DNA from: Acanthosoma haemorrhoidale
Lineage: Eukaryota > Arthropoda > Insecta > Hemiptera > Acanthosomatidae
Assembly: GCA_930367205.1 (NCBI GenBank)
Contig: CAKNEZ010000015.1
Coordinates: forward strand, 124,001 to 188,000
DNA length: 64,000 nucleotides
Direction: 5' to 3'
Shown here: positions 43,769 to 53,148 of the stretch, one piece after another
Layout of the letters: the number at the start of each line of letters is the position of its first letter
Position numbering within the stretch: position 1 is the first letter of the stretch
Translations under genes and position numbers: made by a program
The notes under the pieces: model-generated
What the model saw: only the letters and a program-made list of their open reading frames with translations
What the model was told of the DNA's origin: nothing
The model's database searches: none

Positions 43769-45233
43769 TTAACCCCACTATTATTTTTATTAATTTTTTT
43801 TTCAACCTAACAAGTTTAATTCTGTCTGTTCCCTGGAGTAGTGTCTTTGACATGAAAAACCCCAGTTGTGATTAGCTAATTAAAAAATAGCTTTCTCTAT
43901 TTTGTCTTTGAAATATATAAAATTGGGCTCACCTTATCATTATTTTACTTAATTTCTTTTCTTTTAAATGAAATCATTTTGCTCATCACTGATATTGAAA
44001 ATATAATTCGTCGGAGATTTGATGATATGTCGAGCCGGCTATCCCTCGGATTGGGCTCCACCTTTAGAGGACGTCGTGAGGTGCGGCGATATAGTCTCTA
44101 GATACCCTTTAAAATTATTTTAATATTCAGAACATACATCGTTTGTGGTATCCTTTAATATGAAAAATGGTTATTATAGTAACCCGACGCTGCCAAATCC
44201 AACTACTATATGATATATACATTGTATGTACTATTTCTAATTGAATAACACGGAGCTTTATTTACGAGGAAAGCAATTTTGAATTTTGAATTATAGTGCC
44301 GGGTGCCTCTTGAAAATCATAGTTTGATTCATTCCTAATGATTTAGACACCCGAAGAGAGTGCTATGGGATGATAATCATTTATCTTTAATATCCTCCTG
44401 TAATAAATACCCGACGGCTAATAGTTTTCAGATTTCTTTAGGCCTTCGTTCTGCCTATCCTAGGAACGGAGGTGCGTCCCATTAACACTTGCTCGTGGAC
44501 TCATTTGATGGGAAGGAGACTTTAGGCTGACCGGTCCCATCTTGCCCAGGGGAGAGCCAGATGCAGGCAAATATCAACCCATGCCGATGCTCTGTCCGAT
44601 GTTATATCTATCTATACGATACGCGGTGAGCTCCCCTTCCAGTTTTTATATATTTAGTCTCTTCTAGACATAATTATCCAAAGATTTAATTAAAGTAGAG
44701 CCCAGAAAAAAACTAAACTATCCAATTTTGAATTTTCCTCATTGTACCATAAACATTGATTAATCAATGTTTCAATTAATTTTCACGGAAACGTTGGGCT
44801 AGGTATGACGACGTAGTATTGAGATGATGAGATACAATGATCATCTCATTGTGGAGGATTTTCTCTGCCTTGGAGAGGGGGTAGGGGAAAAATTATGAAT
44901 CTCGTCATCAATGTCAGTCAGTCAGTTAGTTTATCAGGAAGTGAGGGGGTAATAGTGTAGTAGTAAGTAGGTAGAGAGGGAGAAAAAGAGGTAAGACGAC
45001 GACGACGGGACGGAGTCTGAAGCTGTTGTTGTAATTTTTTTTAGACTGACGGTGGTGATGATTGATTATCTGTCTGTAACTCAACAAACCAGGTGTGGGG
45101 TCATGAAAAGCTTTCACTAAGTACAAACAACAGGAAGCGTACCTCCAGAACGAGACCCTACAGGTAGGTCTACAGTAGAGGTAGGTCCCCCCTGTACACC
45201 TTCCCTTATATTAATTGTTTGTGGTGAAATTAT

Positions 45234-45397
45234 AACGTGAAAGCGCGAACGCAGTCCCGACTACTGAAAATCACGCGCCCAAGATAACCGCATTAGGGGT
45301 ATTCGCAGGGGTCAGCTAAACCAAAGTGCAATGGAAAAGAGTCACCATGGGGGAACCACCTTGTTGATCACGGTAGGCCCCCACGCTAGGTAACTAT
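45234..45397 (-). ncRNA. U1: U1 snRNA-like copy 2 (altered 5' end)
   Basis: 164 nt. The 5' end reads ATAGTTACCTAG rather than ATACTTACCTGG: nucleotide 4 is C to G and nucleotide 11 is G to A. It has the same stem-loop I change (GATCAACAAGG) as its relatives; the Sm region reads GATTTTCAG. It shares private differences with copy 3 at 58225. Confidence 0.88.
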
Positions 45398-45409
45398 GAG
45401 TAGTATAGC

Positions 45410-46307
45410 AGTATGTTTAAGATATCTTATTCATAGGTTAGTTTGAGATTTCTTAAGGTTTTGATATTATCCTATGTATAGAATAGTTTAAGATTTCTTA
45501 TTTATAGAATATTATTTAAGTTTTTGATTTAGATTTCTTATTCGTAGATTAGTTTGAGATAAGTTAATGATATTACTTAAGTTTTTGAGTAGCACAGATT
45601 TCTTATTTATAGGATATTATTAAAGTTTTTGATACAGATTTCTTATTTATAGGATATTATTAAAGTTTTTGATTTAGATTTCTTATTCATATATTAGTTT
45701 GAGACACCAACACCATACCGTCCTGGTGGTATGGAGCTTATATAGCCTGCTTCTCCCTTCCCTTTCTCGCTCCCTCTCCCTTGCTTTTTCACCTTGATCT
45801 CGATGTGGATTCTCGTTCGATGGTAGAGTTACGTAACAATGCTAAGATGTAGTTTAATTGAAATAAAACATAAAAAAGAAGATAAAATGTTTTGCTATCC
45901 GATATATTTTTATTTATACAAATATAAAACAAATATTTTTTTATTTTCCTGTCGATCCGAATCCTCCTTCGTTTCTTTCATTATTTGGCTGGTTAAATAC
46001 GACATCGAGGTCTGGAGGTAGTTCTTCGTTGAAGTCTATGTGAAGTACTGGTATGTGTAAGTTAGATTTTTCCAAAATAAGTTGGGCGATTTTGTTCCCT
46101 CTTTTAATGTGGTAATCTTCTTTGTAATGATTACATAAAATAACTTTAATGGTGCCTCTGTAATCGGGGTCTATTACACCACCTATTATTAATAAGCATA
46201 AAAGGTAATTTTTCAAAAAAAAAAAAAAAAATGATTAATAAAACAATTAAATAAGAAAAATTATACCCATAACACTTATAAAATTTTTCCACGCCATACT
46301 CGATCGG
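45410..46307. repeat. Left terminal inverted repeat, Maverick-B
   Basis: Pairs with 57283-58177. The outer 300 bases are a diverged array of ~50-base units built on 'GATTTCTTATTyATAG' and 'TAGTTTGAGAT'. The inner part contains dUTPase exon 3 and part of exon 2. Confidence 0.92.
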
Positions 46308-46560
46308 GTCCGCTAATCTTCCATAATATCCTTCAGGGAATATAACAGTTAAATGAGTTTCAACAAGCACTTTGCCTCCAGGTTTTATTATAATCATGAG
46401 GGCTAATAAAAAAAAAATAAATGAAACATAATTTTATTATAAAATGATCTTCATTAAATATAATCAAGTAAATAATATACCTGGCTAAGTCAAAACCGAC
46501 TGAATCAGGAGTCCCTTTCACTACATCGAACGCTAGTTCTGATCTTTTTATAACATACAT
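45941..46560 (-). pseudogene. dUTPase-like gene with two introns
   Basis: Exon 1 46560-46481 (motif 1 'SVGFDLA'), intron 46480-46403, exon 2 46402-about 46267 (motif 2 region 'PEGYYGRLADPIEYG'), intron about 46266-46183, exon 3 46182-45941 (motif 3 'GVIDPDYRG', motif 4 'RGNKIAQLI', motif 5 'GGFGSTG'). dUTPases remove dUTP before DNA replication. The usual APRSG of motif 2 is replaced by ADPIEYG. The frame does not close by one base at the second junction with the strict GT donor, and exon 2 changes frame after 'HDY', so the gene is probably dead. Confidence 0.78.
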
Positions 46561-46615
46561 GATATTCTTTTTAAGAGAATAATTTTTTTATAATCTAAAA
46601 CAATTTATTTTTTGT

Positions 46616-49600
46616 TTAAGATGGTACTTGTAAACTGTTATGATTGTACGGTAAAGATGTAATTAAATCTTCAAGAAAAAATCTTTTATCATCATTGCTC
46701 GATAGTGCTTTTTTATTTATTTGTACTGAGGTTACTAAATGGGTTTTAGAACGAATTAAATTCATCGGAACTCTGAGAACAGATTTATCATGCTCTTCAT
46801 CTTTATTAATTTGATCACAAAATAAAATATTTTTATAAGATTCATGATTTATAAATTTTGTTAGGGAATGTTTGGAAACCCCTTTAGCCCTTTTTATTTC
46901 ATTAAGAGTTGAAGTTCTCTCATCTACATATTTGAAAGAATACATTTTGGGTCTTAAGGCGATAAATTCTGTGATTATTTGTCCGTTACATTCGTCTTTA
47001 AAGGCTCCAAGTTTATTCTTGTTTGTCTCAGAGTAGCACGCGTGGTTTTTAGGATAATTCGAAGTGTCGAAATAATGAAGCATATTTTTCACATCTTTAT
47101 AAAAATCTTCAGTTTTTATGTGATATATAAGAGAATCTGTATCTGTGTATAATAGTTGTAAATTTTTATCGTATTTTTTAAACATTACCTTATAGTGAAA
47201 ATCGTAAATAAATGTTTTTGAAATATCTAAAATAGACATACCGACATAAATTGGTTTATTAAAAAATAATTTGGTTTTGGCCATATGAACGGCGACTAAA
47301 TTTTCATTTATTATCGTGGAGTCTAAAAAATTAGGTTTAGCTACAAGTTTTCTTAATTTATTCCTATCGCTGACTAATTGAATGTTTATTCGATTTCTGA
47401 TATTTTCCATAGTTTTTCCAAAGACAGCATTACACATCAATTTGTAAAAATCTTTTTCGATTTTTGCTCCCCTTCGTAAATTTGTATTGAAGGAAATGTA
47501 CTTTTCTAACCATTTTGATTGTTGAAATTGTAACACTCTGTGCACCTTTTCTATTTGAATTCCGTTTTCTAACGCTTGCTTTAAAGTGAGATAATGAATT
47601 ACATATCTTTTTCTATCCCCCAAGTGAGGAATTAGTTTCTTATGTTCTGATTGACTAGTGGGGGGAGTAATAACGTCTGGAAGAAAAGGCAAATCACAAT
47701 GTACATCGTGACAATGTTTAGGATAAGTAAGGTCCACTTCTAATATGTATCCGATGTCATCAGTCTCTGCCAAACTCATAATGATGTTCCGATTCATTGT
47801 GTCAGGTCTAGGAAACCATTCGATGTTTCCATACGGTAGAGGCATCGACATTGCAGTGGCATATAATCCGTTAGCGTCGAGATATTCTATATATGATGTA
47901 GATTTATTCGAATCGAAAGCTGCTCCTCCATCACCTTTCATATATTTATTGTTAGCTTGAGCAAACTTTCTAGTCACTTGACAGAGACCTCCACGAATCC
48001 CTCTTTCAATAAATAAAATTTGATCATAATCGGTAAGTAATTGTAATCGGATTCCGGTAAACTTTAACATGATATCCCAAGCCATACCAGGTGTAGTGAA
48101 AAAATGTGCTGGATCTATTAAATAATTTTCTAAAGTTATGTCTCGGAAAGCTTCGAAACAATCGCATAAAAGTAATACATCAATTTTTAAATAGAGATCA
48201 CTGTAATCGCTCAACGTTGAGCACTGAAATTGCTTCCAAACCCTTTGCGCGTGCTCATATTCATCGTCCGTTATATTACTACCGATTAATTTATTGTAAA
48301 AGGCTTTTTTATTTGGAAGGAATTTTTCATCGAGTTTATCCCAATCATCGACGAATTCATACAGAAATACACGTTTTCGTTTAACTAAATGGATTAAGGA
48401 AGATGGAAAATGTTGTGAAATTGTTGTAAACTTAGAATCTGGTAGATTAGACACCATTACAGCTAAACTTCTATCTATAAAGCGATAAATATCGATGAAA
48501 CGAAATTTTAATCCTAATATATTTTTCGTGAAAGAAATATATTTTTCTTGAGTATTGGGGATAACAGTAATATCACCAGACGTTTCACCCAATAAGCGAA
48601 TGATAAAGTGAGCATCGTATGATGATAAATTATGAAATAAAACGGGGACAAAAAGTTTTTTTCTTTGCTCTTGTAACCTGCTTGAGTAATTATTACTAGC
48701 TGTGGTGGGGGTACAGTTATTGTACTTAAGTGATTCTTTTTCGTAATATTTTAAAATTTTTAAAGAGAACGATTCTAATGTTTTTATAAAATGGTATCCG
48801 ACGTCTCGCCCTCTATAGATGTAAACTTTGTTGAAACGTAAAGAGGAATTATCATCTTCCTCTATTATTGGACTATCGGTTTTAACAATTAAACCGTACG
48901 ACATAAGATCATGTTTCTGATATGGCACAGTCCAGGAAACGAAGGGTGAAGGTCCATTTCCTGAAATTGGTTTAAGTATGGTTTCAAAGTCATCGTAAAT
49001 GACAAACTTTACTCTCGATCCTCTTTCTGGATTTTTAAATTGTACATACAGTTCATCCATCGGTAGCACGACTTGAACTGGACTGTTGTTGTCGCATAGG
49101 AACGTGTGATTTTTTAAGTGCATCTCCGCGTCACCTTTTCGATTGTCGAATCTTGTGAAACATCTTTTACAGATTATATTTTTTTTTTCATGTTTATTTA
49201 TCTGTTTACTAATGAGTCTAGACAATGATTTTATATAAACATAATGATTACCATGTTTTTCTTTGTCTTTACCTTCTATAATTAACAAGTCTCTATGGTC
49301 CACTAATACTTGTTTAGTGACTTTTAATGGATAGACCTCTGTATTATTTTCATCTAAAGCGTACAAATTGATTGAAATTTTATTAATTTTTTCAAACCGT
49401 TTTATGTCTCGTAAGTTAACTGGATAATTTAAACATGAAAAATCGTATTTTGTCATTAAGTTATGATATTTCGACATTTTTTGAGGATCTTTTGTGACAA
49501 ATATACCTAATATTGCATACATGAAACACCTATTGTCATTATTATTAACATTTATACAACATTTTTTATTTTTTACAGAGTTTGGTAAAACTATATAACA

Positions 49601-50002
49601 TCCACGTGATGCTGATAATGGTGAATATTTATTAATTTTGAGTCTAAGTCCGTCTATACTACTTAAGGACCACCCGGATTTTTTTAATTGTGATTCTTCA
49701 AATTCATTGGTAAGCTTGTCGATAGTGCTAGAAATAAACTCATCTAAATCGCTCGAAACATATAGTTCTTTGTTTCTAGTTCTAAAGGCTCTATCGCATA
49801 TCTTACCGCTAACGCTTATAAACTGGGCCTCAAAAACGAAATTCACTTTAATAGTTTTAAAAGAGTTTAAATAATCATTTAAAATTTTTTTAATTTTATC
49901 CCTTAAATGCTCCATAAAGGACTTTAAATCCATGAATTCTACCTTTTTTTGTTTTGACGATCGTAAGTAATAAGAGACTACGGTTTTAAAAAGCTGTCTC
50001 AT
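46616..50002 (-). CDS. Maverick-B protein-primed DNA polymerase B, intact frame
   Basis: A complete 1128-residue frame from the ATG at 50000-50002. Residues ~1-300 form an N-terminal region with a D-N-x-C-F segment and a later H-Y-V segment. An exonuclease domain follows ('YDDFETIL', 'HNLSSYDAHF'), then the palm: motif A 'YLDANGLYATAM', motif B 'KLMCNAVFGK', motif C 'YTDTDSL' and 'RPKMYSF'. Length is typical of Maverick polymerases. It replicates linear DNA from a protein primer. It overlaps the finger ORF upstream by 17 nt. This is the best-preserved Maverick gene in the window and argues for recent activity. Confidence 0.95.
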   Translation of the reverse strand: MRQLFKTVVSYYLRSSKQKKVEFMDLKSFMEHLRDKIKKILNDYLNSFKTIKVNFVFEAQFISVSGKICDRAFRTRNKELYVSSDLDEFISSTIDKLTNEFEESQLKKSGWSLSSIDGLRLKINKYSPLSASRGCYIVLPNSVKNKKCCINVNNNDNRCFMYAILGIFVTKDPQKMSKYHNLMTKYDFSCLNYPVNLRDIKRFEKINKISINLYALDENNTEVYPLKVTKQVLVDHRDLLIIEGKDKEKHGNHYVYIKSLSRLISKQINKHEKKNIICKRCFTRFDNRKGDAEMHLKNHTFLCDNNSPVQVVLPMDELYVQFKNPERGSRVKFVIYDDFETILKPISGNGPSPFVSWTVPYQKHDLMSYGLIVKTDSPIIEEDDNSSLRFNKVYIYRGRDVGYHFIKTLESFSLKILKYYEKESLKYNNCTPTTASNNYSSRLQEQRKKLFVPVLFHNLSSYDAHFIIRLLGETSGDITVIPNTQEKYISFTKNILGLKFRFIDIYRFIDRSLAVMVSNLPDSKFTTISQHFPSSLIHLVKRKRVFLYEFVDDWDKLDEKFLPNKKAFYNKLIGSNITDDEYEHAQRVWKQFQCSTLSDYSDLYLKIDVLLLCDCFEAFRDITLENYLIDPAHFFTTPGMAWDIMLKFTGIRLQLLTDYDQILFIERGIRGGLCQVTRKFAQANNKYMKGDGGAAFDSNKSTSYIEYLDANGLYATAMSMPLPYGNIEWFPRPDTMNRNIIMSLAETDDIGYILEVDLTYPKHCHDVHCDLPFLPDVITPPTSQSEHKKLIPHLGDRKRYVIHYLTLKQALENGIQIEKVHRVLQFQQSKWLEKYISFNTNLRRGAKIEKDFYKLMCNAVFGKTMENIRNRINIQLVSDRNKLRKLVAKPNFLDSTIINENLVAVHMAKTKLFFNKPIYVGMSILDISKTFIYDFHYKVMFKKYDKNLQLLYTDTDSLIYHIKTEDFYKDVKNMLHYFDTSNYPKNHACYSETNKNKLGAFKDECNGQIITEFIALRPKMYSFKYVDERTSTLNEIKRAKGVSKHSLTKFINHESYKNILFCDQINKDEEHDKSVLRVPMNLIRSKTHLVTSVQINKKALSSNDDKRFFLEDLITSLPYNHNSLQVPS

Positions 50003-50423
50003 AACTAACTACGTTTTCATCATCATCATCCAAAAAAGAAAAGAGTTTTAAAAGATCTTTTTTTGATGGTTCAGATAAAAAAAATTTTTTTTTTGCCTTT
50101 TTAATAATTGGTGGAGAAAGATTCTGCTCCAATGAGCTACAACTGGGACCAGTATTTAAATTGTTGTTTTCGGCTACATCGCGTCCTTGGATGGAACTAT
50201 GACAAATATCAGAAAAGGTACGTTTACCTAATTTACATATTTTTTGAGATTTTTTAAATTTACTACAATATCCTTTATGTATGTATTGATTTGACATTGT
50301 AGAAAACCCTTTTCCACATATTTTACAAATGTAACGGGGTTGAAGTTTATGGTCAATTGTTAAATGAATGTTTAAATCTCTCTTATAATCATAGCTAGAG
50401 TTACATATATTACAACAAAACAT
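49986..50423 (-). CDS. C2H2 zinc-finger ORF overlapping polB, Maverick-B
   Basis: From the ATG at 50421-50423, 145 residues: two finger-like units ('CCNICNSSYDYKRDLNIHLTIDH', 'CKICGKGFSTMSNQYIHKGYC'), then a basic and Ser-rich stretch ('KKAKKKFFLSEP') and an acidic tail ('FLDDDDENVV'). The stop TAA at 49986-49988 lies 17 nt inside the polB frame, which is +1 relative to it. The same arrangement exists in Maverick-A at 24488-24504. It may be translated separately, or joined to polB by frameshifting. Confidence 0.8.
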   Translation of the reverse strand: MFCCNICNSSYDYKRDLNIHLTIDHKLQPRYICKICGKGFSTMSNQYIHKGYCSKFKKSQKICKLGKRTFSDICHSSIQGRDVAENNNLNTGPSCSSLEQNLSPPIIKKAKKKFFLSEPSKKDLLKLFSFLDDDDENVVSYETAF

Positions 50424-50860
50424 TATCAAAGATATAAAAAATAATTCTCTTAAAAAACAATAAATGCTTGTTAAAACTTACGCTATTTGATCGTATGACT
50501 AGTACGAAAAGGAAGGGCAGAATGAACTAAAAAACTGTAATGCGTATATATATCTTCAAAAACCTTTCCTTTTTTAGAAACCAGACTAGTTGATCTTTTA
50601 CAAAGTCTTTTTTGGTGTTGTAAGAATGAACCAAACTTAATTTAGTGCATCAATTTAAAATCTTGTAGTGTTGAGAAGGGAGGGGGGTTTTTAATATATA
50701 TACCTGAAAGAAGCAGCATTTTGTACAAACCAGTGTTTACTTTCGAAAAGTGCATTGCTTCTACAAACAACCGTGAGTATTATTGTTTAATATTTTTAAA
50801 ATGTTTAAAGTTTTTAAAAACGTAATATGAATATGAACTTATAATAGCTTTTTTATTTAG
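50424..50860. other. Divergent promoter region of Maverick-B
   Basis: Lies between the minus-strand finger/polB pair and the plus-strand two-exon gene, so it should hold both promoters. A TATATATA stretch is at about 50545 and TTTAATATATATACC at about 50690. A T-rich tract and AG precede the ATG at 50861, compatible with a 5' leader intron. Confidence 0.45.
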
Positions 50861-51294
50861 ATGTCTACAAATGATAAATTTCTGGTTGAAAAATTTAACC
50901 ATACTACTGTTAAGGAATACAACCGTATTGACGAACTGCAAATAGGAATTAAATATAGAATTTTAGAGCTAAAAAAAATTACAACCAAATACGGTCCTAC
51001 CTTATTGGCAATGCTGGAAGATTGCTTCACTCATGACCAACATGGGCAGCCGTTTATTTGGGAAACGTACTCCGTATTTTTACCTCATCGCTACGCAACA
51101 ATTATGACGGATGAAGAACTACATAATTATAATGGTAATTATAATTTAAAGTGTAAATAAATTTTCTTTTGTTATTAAACGATCCTGTTTATATATATAT
51201 ATTTTTTTTTATAGGAAACTTTGTTATGACCTACAAGGGAAGAGGTCTACGAAACTCATTCAAATTAAAATTTGAAATTGCTGAAATATGGTAA
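50861..51294 (+). CDS. Conserved two-exon Maverick protein (possible ssDNA-binding)
   Basis: Exon 1 50861-51134, intron 51135-51214 (GTAATT...TTTATAG, phase 1), exon 2 51215-51294. The protein has about 117 residues. Conserved blocks with the Maverick-A copy are 'IDELQIGIKYRIL', 'TKYGPTLLAMLED' and 'FLPHRYA'. A compact, strand-rich small protein next to polB would suit an OB-fold DNA-binding protein, but this is inference. Reading through the intron gives a shorter form ending 'NYNLKCK'. Confidence 0.75.
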
Positions 51295-51396
51295 ATAAAA
51301 ATATTGAAAATGTGATTTGTTTTATATTTATAACAAATTTCCCCCTTCTTTTCCTTTTAAGATGTAAAAGTAATCATTTTTCCTCATGCATGCATT

Positions 51397-51792
51397 GTGT
51401 ATGTAGTCATGGATGTGATAAGAAGTCTAGAAGGTTCTCCATATTATGAACGTTACCTCCTTGAATATCCTTCTTTCGGACTAGACCATCAAAATGTTTT
51501 AACATTTATAAATGTTCGAAAACTTATTGATAAACTATACCATTACGCAAAGTTAATTGGAACAGATGAACAATCCAACCGACATTACATTACTTGCATT
51601 TGGAGTGATCCTGAAGCTAGAGAGGGACCTGATACGTGTTTGTGCTGTTTGACAGGATCGACTCTCTATGGTATAAAAAACCTGTTGCGCAAACTTTACT
51701 TTGAGGAAAGACATCACCACATTGATGACGAGGAAAATAACGAAAGTGTAAGTTATAATGATGAATCAGAGATTGATTTTCTGGGATACTAA
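51397..51792 (+). CDS. Hypothetical protein, Maverick-B
   Basis: A 131-residue intact frame (ATGs at 51397 and 51409). It has a helical middle ('NVRKLIDKLYHYAKLIGT'), a small Cys-containing segment ('DTCLCCLTGSTLYG') and an acidic, His-rich tail. Not recognised; no counterpart seen in Maverick-A. Confidence 0.5.
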   Translation: MYVVMDVIRSLEGSPYYERYLLEYPSFGLDHQNVLTFINVRKLIDKLYHYAKLIGTDEQSNRHYITCIWSDPEAREGPDTCLCCLTGSTLYGIKNLLRKLYFEERHHHIDDEENNESVSYNDESEIDFLGY

Positions 51793-51855
51793 CATGAAAA
51801 AAAAATTAATAAAAACTAAGCTCCCACTTTTTAAATTATAGAAAAAATAATCACC

Positions 51856-52104
51856 TTGAGAGAAGAGAGAGGGTTCAGTTTATCAACGATGATGGTTCAG
51901 TACACAACAGAGTTAGCATTAGTAACTGTCTATCCACTCAATTATTTATTAAAAAAGTTTATAAAAGTGGGGCTCCGTGCTGGAGTACCAATGGTAGCTC
52001 TAGTCGACAAGAAATCTACAATCTACCTAGCCAAAGAACAATGGGATGAATTGAGAGCCAGGTCTTCAAACATTTTGGATCATTTCAAGAAGAAAAAAAG
52101 ATAA
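51856..52104 (+). CDS. Small hypothetical protein, Maverick-B
   Basis: An 82-residue frame with a compact mixed pattern ('GVPMVALVDKKSTIYLAKEQWDEL') and a basic tail. A T-rich tract and AG lie just before it, so it may be a second exon of the preceding gene rather than independent. Not recognised. Confidence 0.4.
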   Translation: MREERGFSLSTMMVQYTTELALVTVYPLNYLLKKFIKVGLRAGVPMVALVDKKSTIYLAKEQWDELRARSSNILDHFKKKKR

Positions 52105-52663
52105 AAACTGATGCTGCGAGCGTCACAGAAGAAAATGATTCGATTCGATTAAAAAATATTGACATCTCACTAACAAAAAGAGGTAAAGTAAGATGCTTGA
52201 AAATTGAACATGCTTATCCATGAACACTATTGTTGAATGAAAACATCACACCATATATAAAGTTAATATCACCAAATATGCTACCTTGGGATTACCCTCG
52301 GTAGACACTGACAAGTGTAAACGACAGTTCACAACACATCTCGGCAAGAAGTTAAAGAGTGTTAGGAAGAAATTCTTCAGCCTCGGACACCTACTTCACA
52401 GCCCGGCTTTATCGATGAGGCGTAAGGTTGATGTGTATGATGCTCGAAAGTACTTATGGCCTCATCGAAAAGAATATCAGAAGAAATATTTAAAATGTTA
52501 TACATTTTTTAAATTTTTTTTTAAATGAAATCCTAAACGTCGTAAAAATAATTTGTTCTCTGGTGTTAACCTTACCGAACGTTTCTTTAAACTAGTTGAG
52601 TTGTGAGGTCTTTCTTCTCTTTAATAGCCATAAATCTTCTTAGGAGAATAGTGATTAAAATTA
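52105..52663. other. Deletion scar region with LINE fragment
   Basis: Where a major capsid gene would be expected next to the penton gene there is only AT-rich sequence and a ~130-bp LINE piece (52283-52415). No capsid sequence could be recognised on either strand. Confidence 0.6.
52283..52415 (+). mobile_element. Internal fragment of the jockey-type LINE
   Basis: Matches 38766-38885 of the full LINE ('FTTHLGKKLKSVRKKFFSL' region of ORF2), with a short 16-base insertion near 52308. Cut at both ends, no poly(A). Confidence 0.88.
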
Positions 52664-53056
52664 TTAGCCATATTTTCTTACATGCAATTTTGCCGTTATG
52701 GTCTCTCCGCGAAAATTTATCGGTTGTCCGTTTTGGTCTAATATTCTTAGAGTGATATTTTCAACCGTTCTCACGTTGATCGGGTGATAAATGACTGGAG
52801 AAGGACTTTCGACGATTTTATATCCAGGATCTACGGTCGGAAAGAATTGATGTATGATGTGATTCGGGTCACCGTTCAGGTAAGAACCAGTAGCTATGTT
52901 ACAGTGTATGGATATAACGTTAACCTTCATAATTTCTACAATATCATCTGAGACGTGATAACCCTGTTTAGGCTCTAATACGGTATTTGGTTCATTGAAT
53001 CCCAAAAGCAGTCCGATGGAATTCGGTTTGTCGGGGACATTGAAGTATACCTTCAA
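52664..53056 (-). pseudogene. Penton-like minor capsid, C-terminal half only
   Basis: 130 codons matching the second half of the Maverick-A penton: 'SIGLLLGFNEPN', 'ISIHCNIATGSYLNGDPNH' and 'VENITLRILDQNGQPINFRGE'. The N-terminal half is missing; upstream sequence passes within ~100 bases into the pX gene. The frame shown begins at an internal Met. Confidence 0.85.
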
Positions 53057-53148
53057 TACCTTCAGGAGGGAGTGAGGATAGTCAAATACCCTCCTCTCCT
53101 TTATGATATAAACCGTAACCTTTTCTGTACGGTTTTAAGTATAGCCCA

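Larger units (their letters stand above)
43763..45398. repeat. U1-bearing repeat: end of unit A and unit B
   Basis: 43763-43869 finishes unit A. Unit B starts at GATTAGCTAATT (43870) and runs through its U1 copy to Maverick-B. It contains the palindrome AAACATTGATTAATCAATGTTT at about 44751-44772, which the other units lack. Confidence 0.93.

Noticed and set aside
44738..45409. U1 gene captured inside the Maverick-B terminal repeat
   Set aside because: The left flank is a continuous, ordinary U1 unit right up to the Maverick tip, so a fold-back copy on the right explains the data better than gene capture.
50424..50450. Finger ORF starting at 50429
   Set aside because: The codon at 50427-50429 is TTG; the first ATG in frame is at 50421-50423 and is used instead.
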